From Gemmiger sp. An50 (lineage in GTDB: Bacteria; Bacillota; Clostridia; Oscillospirales; Ruminococcaceae), in assembly GCF_002161595.1 (NCBI RefSeq), contig NZ_NFID01000020.1, positions 16,317 through 80,316 on the forward strand: a stretch of DNA of 64,000 nucleotides, read 5' to 3'. This document shows positions 59,856-64,000 of the stretch, in pieces (within the stretch, counting starts at the first letter, position 1; every line of letters starts with the position of its first letter). A model generated the notes under the pieces. That model ran no database searches and was not told where the DNA came from. It saw nothing but the letters and a program-made list of their open reading frames with translations. The translations under genes and the position numbers were made by a program.

Positions 59856-60163
59856 GCGATTTAAAATCGCGTCAGGATTCCCGGGCATGTACCGGAAATC
59901 CTGACTCCTTGACAGAAAAAAGATTCGATTTTGTGTGCGTAGTGCGCAAAATCGTGTCTTTTTTCGCCGGAAAAGGGATGCCGGTCGCTTTGCGATGTAC
60001 AGTCCAGCGGACTGTACAAGGCATCGAGCCGGTTTGCAAGGCAAATCGCACGAATTGTTTTGCGTGCGAAGGCTCTTGGGGGAAACCAGCAAGCATCACC
60101 CGCGCCGCGCGCGGGTCGTGCGGCTGGTGTCCCTCAGAAGTCTGTCGAGACTTCGACAGACTT
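59856..60163 (-). repeat. array of seven inverted repeats in the bmp 3' untranslated region
   Basis: In order: 59856-59870 (GCGATTTAAAATCGC), 59871-59905 (GTCAGGATT/AATCCTGAC), 59916-59964 (AAAAAAGA-CGATTTTG/CAAAATCG-TCTTTTTT), 59977-60025 (GATGCC...GGCATC enclosing GTACAGTCC/GGACTGTAC), 60047-60068 (CGCACG/CGTGCG), 60098-60116 (ACCCGCG/CGCGGGT) and 60138-60163 (AAGTCTGTCGA/TCGACAGACTT), the last directly after the bmp stop. No gene is seen in this 427-bp gap. Confidence 0.8.
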
Positions 60164-60165
60164 GA

Positions 60166-61341
60166 TCAGGCCTGCTCGTGCACGTTCTCCACATACCAGT
60201 TGCAGGTGCCGTAGTCAGCGCCCTCCAGGGTGTGGGTGTTGCCCTCGTTGTCCTTGATCTCGGTCTTGCCGTCGAATACGTCCCACTCGCCGGAAACGAT
60301 CTTGGCCTTGGCCTCGTCGATCTTCTCAGCGGTGCCCTCAGCGATCAGATCCTCGCTCAGGGGAGCCAGGGTCACCAGGCCGTCGGCCATGTCGCCGAAG
60401 TAGTTGTCAACCTTCTCGCCGGCAACCCAGGTGCCGTCGATCACGTTCTGCACGGCCTGGGTGTAGTAAACGCTCCAGTCCCACATTACGCTGGTCAGGG
60501 TGGCAACGGGAGCATCCTTGCTCATATCGCTGTTGTAGCCAACGCCCCAGACACCGTGCTCCTCAGCAGCCAGCTGGGGACCGGCGGTGTCGCAGTGCTG
60601 ACCGATCACGTCGCAGCCGGAAGCGATCAGAGCCTCGGCGGCCTGCTTCTCGCCTTCGGGATCGAACCAGCTGTTGGTCACCTTCACGTAAACCTGAGCA
60701 TCCGGGTTCACGCTGGCAACGCCCATAGCGAAGGCGTTGATGCCGCTGGTAACCTCGCCGTTGTCCTTGCCCATGGCGGCCACGTAGCCGATCTTATTGG
60801 ACTCGGTCTTCAGGCCGGCGGCGATGCCGCTCAGGTAACGGGCCTGGTAGATGCGGCCGAAGTAGTTGTTGAAGTTGGTGCCGTTGGACTTGTAACCGGT
60901 GCCGTGGCTGAAGATGATCTCGGGATATTCCTCGGCCATGGCCTCACAGGTGTCCATGTAGCCCCAGGAGGTGGCGAAGATGATGTTGCAGCCTTCCTCC
61001 ACCAGCTCGGTCAGAGCGTTCTGCACAGCGGCAGCGTCGGTATCGGACACGTTGATCTTCTCCACCAGCTGGTCCTCAGACAGGCCGATGTTCTTCATCA
61101 TGCCCTGGATGCCCTGCTCGTGGGTGTAGCTGTAGCCGGTGCCCTCAGCGGGGTCGGACAGGTGCACAACGCCCACCTTGATGTCTTCCTTGGCAATGCC
61201 GGCGCCGGTGGTCTCGGCGGAAGCGGCAGTGCTGCCGGAGGCGGCGGTGGAAGCAGTGCTGCCGGAAGCGGTGCTGCCGCCGCAGGCGGCCAGGCTTACG
61301 GCCATCACAGCGGCCAGCGCAAGGCTCAGAATCTTTTTCAT
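60166..61341 (-). CDS. BMP-family nucleoside-binding lipoprotein
   Basis: The 391-residue protein has a lipoprotein signal (MKKILSLALAAVMAVSLAAC, with lipidated C20), a Ser/Thr/Ala-rich linker and a BMP domain (IKVGVVHLSDPAEGTGYSYT, IIFATSWGYMDTCEAMA, NNYFGRIYQARYLSGIAAGL, GYNSDMSKDAPV). It binds purine or other nucleosides outside the cell and hands them to the permeases encoded downstream. AAGGGGG precedes the ATG at 61341. Confidence 0.95.
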   Translation of the reverse strand: MKKILSLALAAVMAVSLAACGGSTASGSTASTAASGSTAASAETTGAGIAKEDIKVGVVHLSDPAEGTGYSYTHEQGIQGMMKNIGLSEDQLVEKINVSDTDAAAVQNALTELVEEGCNIIFATSWGYMDTCEAMAEEYPEIIFSHGTGYKSNGTNFNNYFGRIYQARYLSGIAAGLKTESNKIGYVAAMGKDNGEVTSGINAFAMGVASVNPDAQVYVKVTNSWFDPEGEKQAAEALIASGCDVIGQHCDTAGPQLAAEEHGVWGVGYNSDMSKDAPVATLTSVMWDWSVYYTQAVQNVIDGTWVAGEKVDNYFGDMADGLVTLAPLSEDLIAEGTAEKIDEAKAKIVSGEWDVFDGKTEIKDNEGNTHTLEGADYGTCNWYVENVHEQA

Positions 61342-61395
61342 GTGAAAAGTCCCCCTTACAAAGTTGTTGAGTCGTTCCATTCCCGGAAACGGCGC

Positions 61396-61480
61396 GAGCA
61401 GGCGGCCGGGCCGCCTGCTCCCGCAAGCTCGTTTCTTTGAGTACGTTACCCATTGTAGCCGTTCTTTTTCACGATTTCAA
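61396..61480 (-). promoter_or_regulatory. bmp operon promoter and leader hairpin
   Basis: On the minus strand, TTGAAA (61475-61480), 17 bp and TACAAT (61452-61457) form the promoter. The ~105-nt leader holds a perfect 11-bp stem (GAGCAGGCGGC/GCCGCCTGCTC, 61396-61420). It has no T tract and no recognised purine riboswitch. Confidence 0.65.
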
Positions 61481-61566
61481 CACTTTTCCCCGCGCCCGGC
61501 GCATCTTCGGCAAGATTCACGACGGCCCTTTCCATTTGCACGATCATTTTGTCTGTTAAGACAATG

Positions 61567-61612
61567 CAAAAACCCCGCAAACCGGCCTGCAATGCGGGTT
61601 CGCGGGGTTTTT
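61567..61612. terminator. terminator after yhfC-like gene
   Basis: AAAAACCCCGC pairs with GCGGGGTTTTT across a loop that can pair internally. Confidence 0.88.
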
Positions 61613-61634
61613 CGCAGCTTCAAAAGTATTACTT

Positions 61635-62459
61635 TTAACTTTCGTTCTTGGACATTTGTGCAAACGTTTCCGGCGCGTCGAAGCGGCTCCTCTGACTGAG
61701 GGTAAAGGCGGTGCAGGCAAGGCCAGCGGCCAGCAAAGCCAGCTCGGTGAGCACCGACGCAACGGTGGTGTTCACCACATAGGACAGGCCCATCAGCAGT
61801 AGGGAAACCCCGGCGTTGAAGGCGGTGTGGGCCAGGATGGCCGCCAGATACAGCACCGGGCGGCGGCGCTTCACCGCCAGGAACACCAGACAGGTGGCGA
61901 ACACGTGGTACATCACCGCGCTCACCCGCTCCAGCAGGCCCAGATAGACCATGAGCGGGCTGGCAGCGGCCAGCTGCTGGGTGACGGCCTGCAAAAGGTC
62001 ATTGCCCACGCCCAGCGAAGCGGCCAGCTGGGGGTCCCGGACCATCAGGCAGAACAGCAGGTTGTTCAGCTGACCCAGACCAATGAGCAGGATCACCTCG
62101 CACAGGCCGTGGCCCAGACCGAAGCTGATCATATCCTTGTAGGTGCGGTGCTTTTTCAGCAGCTTCGCCCCCACCAGCCGGGCGGTCTCCTCAAAAAGAC
62201 CGGCGGAAAGGCCGCCCACTACGATCACGTACACCACGGTGTGCGCCGCAAAGGCCGCAAACCAGCTTTGTGTACCGAGCACCTGCAGCAGCGGAATGCG
62301 CAGCAGAATCTGGCTGATAAAAAAGCTCAGAAAACCCGCCAGCAGCGGCAGCGGATTCAGCTTGCGGGTAATGAGCAGCACCACCAGCAGCAGAAACGGC
62401 AAAATCAGAGTGCACACCAGCGAAATTCCAACGGAAACGATCAAGGCATTGGAAATCAT
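61635..62459 (-). CDS. YhfC-family intramembrane metalloprotease-like protein
   Basis: The 274-residue protein has about seven membrane helices with GLFEETARLVG, GLGHGLCEVILLIG and LAAILAHTAFN. The glutamates and histidines in these helices are the putative zinc site of the YhfC/CPBP-like families. The substrate is unknown. It is 17 bp downstream of the YbjQ gene and likely co-transcribed with the MerR unit. GAGAGGGGGGAG precedes the ATG. Confidence 0.88.
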   Translation of the reverse strand: MISNALIVSVGISLVCTLILPFLLLVVLLITRKLNPLPLLAGFLSFFISQILLRIPLLQVLGTQSWFAAFAAHTVVYVIVVGGLSAGLFEETARLVGAKLLKKHRTYKDMISFGLGHGLCEVILLIGLGQLNNLLFCLMVRDPQLAASLGVGNDLLQAVTQQLAAASPLMVYLGLLERVSAVMYHVFATCLVFLAVKRRRPVLYLAAILAHTAFNAGVSLLLMGLSYVVNTTVASVLTELALLAAGLACTAFTLSQRSRFDAPETFAQMSKNES

Positions 62460-62476
62460 GCTTTCTCTCCCCCCTC

Positions 62477-62791
62477 TCAGTCCACAAAGCGCACGGCGGT
62501 GCCGTAGGCGATGCACTCGGCGGCGCTCTGCATCACGCTGGAGGAGGCGTAGCGCAGATTCAGCACCGCGTCCGCCCCCATTGCCTCGGCTTCCTTCACC
62601 ATACGGCCGGTGGCGATCTGCCGGGCCTCGGCCAGCATCTCGGTGTAGTCGGCGATCTCGCCGCCCACCAGGCCCTTCATGGCGCTCATGAAGTCCTTGC
62701 CGAAGTTCTTGCTCTGCACCACGTTGCCCTTCACAACGCCCAGCACCTCGTAATTTCGGCCGGGAATGTGGTCAATCGTTACGATAATCAT
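62477..62791 (-). CDS. YbjQ/UPF0145 heavy-metal-binding domain protein
   Basis: The 104-residue protein (HIPGRNYEVLGVVKGNVVQS, AEARQIATGRMVKEAEAMGADAVLNLRY) is a clear YbjQ member, forming beta-rich pentamers in solved structures; function unknown. AAGGAGGAG precedes the ATG at 62791. Its start overlaps the 3' end of the frameshifted MerR gene by ~20 bp. Confidence 0.92.
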   Translation of the reverse strand: MIIVTIDHIPGRNYEVLGVVKGNVVQSKNFGKDFMSAMKGLVGGEIADYTEMLAEARQIATGRMVKEAEAMGADAVLNLRYASSSVMQSAAECIAYGTAVRFVD

Positions 62792-63412
62792 CAATTTCTC
62801 CTCCTTTGATTTCCCGAATGCGCTGCCGCAGCGCCAGCAGCGCCCCCACCAGAAACACCAGCGGGATGCTCAGCAGCAGCACCGCGATGCCCAGCGGCGC
62901 GGGCTCGGTGCTCAGCGCCCAGGCCAGAAAGGCCTCGATCACCAGCATCAGAGCCACGAAGATGCCCGCCGCAAGCCAGGCGCCCCGGAAGCGTTTTTCT
63001 TGCCCCGTTCGTTCACATCCACAAAGCGCACCCCCGTTTCCTCCAGCCGGGCCATCTCGTCCAGCCGTTTGGCCGCGTCCAGCTCCGCCAGTAGGCCCGG
63101 CTCCTTTGCCAGCTCGGCGCACAGCGCCTGGGCGGTGTCCAGGTTTTTGCGCCGGTTCTCCAGCGTCACCAGATGGCGGCGCATGCCCTGGGCCAGGGTC
63201 AGACGGCCCTCCAGCATCACGGCGATCTCGCTGAGCGGCACGTCCAGCTTGCGCAAAAGCTTGATGCGCCGCAGCCGGTCCACGTCCTCATCGGTGTAAC
63301 TGCGGTAACCGTTGCCCGCTTCCCGGCGCGGACAGAGCAGGCCCTCCTTTTCATAAAAGCGGATGTTCTTCTGGCTCATTCCCACCAGAAGCTCCACCTG
63401 TTTGATCTGCAT
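62772..63412 (-). pseudogene. MerR-family regulator with membrane C-terminus, split by a frameshift
   Basis: Frame 1 (63412 to 62948) encodes MQIKQVELLVGMSQKNIRFY, the winged helix, and a coiled coil to RFVDVNERGKK. At about 62990-63005 a -1 shift is needed to enter frame 2, which continues RFRGAWLAAGIFVALMLVIE with two membrane helices and ends RQRIREIKGGEIDDYRND at 62772. Intact relatives have exactly this order in one frame. The site is a run of five A (GCAAGAAAAACGC on the coding strand). It may be a mutation, a one-base error or, less likely, programmed slippage. Confidence 0.8.
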
Positions 63413-63502
63413 GGGCCTTCCCTCCCCGCCGAGCCAAACGGCCCCGGCTGTTTTGCGTGCGCCGCGCCCCATCGAGCCGCAGCGCACCGCCTGCTTTGCT
63501 AT

Positions 63503-63533
63503 AACATATACCCTCTACCGGGTGGAAGGTCAA
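63503..63533 (-). promoter_or_regulatory. MerR-type promoter with 19-bp spacer
   Basis: On the minus strand, TTGACC (63528-63533), a 19-bp spacer and TATGTT (63503-63508) are seen. The spacer contains the dyad ACCC-GGTAGA-GGGT. Long-spacer promoters with a central dyad are the hallmark of MerR control, so autoregulation is likely. Confidence 0.7.
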
Positions 63534-63548
63534 GTGTTTTTTGCCTTG

Positions 63549-63720
63549 GGCAACACCGCACAATTCACGCCTAACGGCTCAGGCGGCGTTTCGCGCCCAA
63601 AATTTCTGTGATATTTTCCAAAAATGCTCGCCAATCCACCAAGGATTGGCTGTGCTTTTTGGTTCATCTCACAAAAATTTTTCCGGCGCGCTCCACCACC
63701 CGGAATTATGCGGTGCCGCC
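63549..63720. repeat. palindromic repeat element, copy 10 (opposite orientation)
   Basis: A full copy with ends GGCAACACCGCACAATTC and GGAATTATGCGGTGCCGCC begins 15 bp beyond the -35 of the merR promoter, so here the element is upstream of the promoter and not in the leader. Confidence 0.93.
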
Positions 63721-63776
63721 CGTGTTTTGGGCAATTTTTTTGTTTCCCGCCGCTGGAAGCTTCCCGAAAGCAGCGC

Positions 63777-63816
63777 AAAAAGCCGCGGCCAGGAGCTTTG
63801 TCCTGGCCGCGGCCTT
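63777..63816. terminator. terminator of the partial gene at the right edge
   Basis: GCCGCGGCCAGGA pairs perfectly with TCCTGGCCGCGGC; the minus-strand tail is TTTTTG. Confidence 0.92.
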
Positions 63817-63838
63817 GCTGTTTCATTGGGATGGAGAA

Positions 63839-64000
63839 TTATTCGCCTTCCGCGTTCTTCTTGCGGTTGATGGCCCACACAACAGCCGCGATCACCACGA
63901 TGGCTGCCACGGCACCGCCGATCACCATGGGCATCACATTGCCGCTGGTGTTCTCACCGGGCAGGTTGGCCTGCGGGGTGCTCTCGTCGGGGATCTCCAC
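63839..64000 (-). CDS. C-terminal end of a membrane-anchored exported protein (5' end outside window)
   Basis: Only the last 53 residues are in the window: a polar stretch (VEIPDESTPQANLPGENTSG), one membrane helix (VMPMVIGGAVAAIVVIAAVV) and a basic tail (NRKKNAEGE). This is the usual end of a surface protein held by a C-terminal anchor. LPGEN is only loosely like a sortase LPxTG signal, so sortase anchoring is not claimed. Confidence 0.65.
   Translation of the reverse strand: MEIPDESTPQANLPGENTSGNVMPMVIGGAVAAIVVIAAVVWAINRKKNAEGE

Noticed and set aside
61342..61460. Purine riboswitch in the bmp leader
   Set aside because: The leader has one GC-rich hairpin but no three-way junction or purine-aptamer core sequence.
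62990..63005. Programmed -1 frameshift at A AAA AAC in the MerR gene
   Set aside because: In the reading frame the heptamer is G AAA AAC, not a canonical slippery site, and no stimulatory structure is obvious. A mutation or sequence error is simpler.
63839..64000. LPxTG sortase anchor at the right edge
   Set aside because: The sequence reads LPGEN, and spacing to the helix is longer than usual, so it was not called.
1..64000. CRISPR arrays, tRNA, rRNA and transposase genes
   Set aside because: No regularly spaced direct repeats, no tRNA-like cloverleaf with a T-loop consensus, and no transposase frame were recognised on either strand; a dedicated scan (tRNAscan-SE, CRISPR finder) was not possible here.

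Overview
The window looks like a chromosome segment of a high-GC (about 60-64%) Gram-positive gut anaerobe of the Eubacteriales. The best fit is an Oscillospiraceae/Ruminococcaceae relative of Faecalibacterium, Gemmiger or Subdoligranulum. The evidence is strong AGGAGG ribosome sites, sigma-A type promoters, intrinsic terminators with U tracts, many XRE regulators, and typical Firmicutes families (GlpP, CIRCE, BlaI/M56, XpaC-TelA, QueH, DUF896, DUF6442, YhfC, Nup-type ABC transporter). The genus is inferred, not proven. No rRNA, tRNA, CRISPR array, transposase or prophage block was seen.

Layout. 1-6.1 kb: end of a histidyl-tRNA synthetase-like gene, a TraX-like membrane protein, and a class Ia ribonucleotide reductase operon (nrdA and nrdB) with a lower-GC phosphatase-fold gene between its subunits. 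6.1-13.1 kb: a glycerol-3-phosphate operon on the minus strand (membrane EEP protein, GlpA-like, GlpB-like, DUF1667, GlpK). Its promoter-leader-terminator lies opposite a divergent glpP antiterminator gene. 13.1-22.9 kb: small regulators (four XRE, one PadR), Hsp20 with a perfect CIRCE box, a patch of decayed genes, and a large cytosolic carbohydrate-active-like protein. 23-27.8 kb: NADP-isocitrate dehydrogenase, an aminotransferase, a cation efflux protein, DUF896 and a 6S-like RNA candidate. 27.8-31 kb: QueH, an orphan phage-like replication protein and an aldo/keto reductase. 31-37.3 kb: BlaI plus two tandem BlaR1-like M56 sensors, the second broken by a frameshift. 37.3-41.8 kb: an envelope-stress operon (XpaC, TelA, LemA, two TPM proteins). 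41.9-46.2 kb: deoxyinosine glycosylase, two HAD phosphatases, AzlCD, an ArsC/Spx-like protein. 46.6-52.5 kb: D-serine ammonia-lyase, regulators, NagA, a metal/arsenic efflux permease. 52.6-55.9 kb: NnrE, an RmlD-like reductase and a Nudix-CCA-transferase fusion. 56-61.5 kb: a BMP-type nucleoside ABC importer. 61.6-63.4 kb: YhfC, YbjQ and a frameshifted membrane MerR regulator. The right edge holds the C-terminal end of a membrane-anchored surface protein.

The most unusual feature is a family of about 172-bp imperfect palindromes with about 18-bp terminal inverted repeats. There are seven near-full copies (two in tandem), one internally deleted copy and two end-only remnants. All lie just upstream of minus-strand genes, usually in the 5' leader or between cistrons, never inside a gene. 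In the tandem pair the terminal sequence is quite different from the other copies, yet its two ends still match each other, which suggests selection on pairing. Other points worth checking are the GlpP leader, the 6S-like rod, an array of inverted repeats inside the BMP transporter operon, and two frameshifts in otherwise intact genes.
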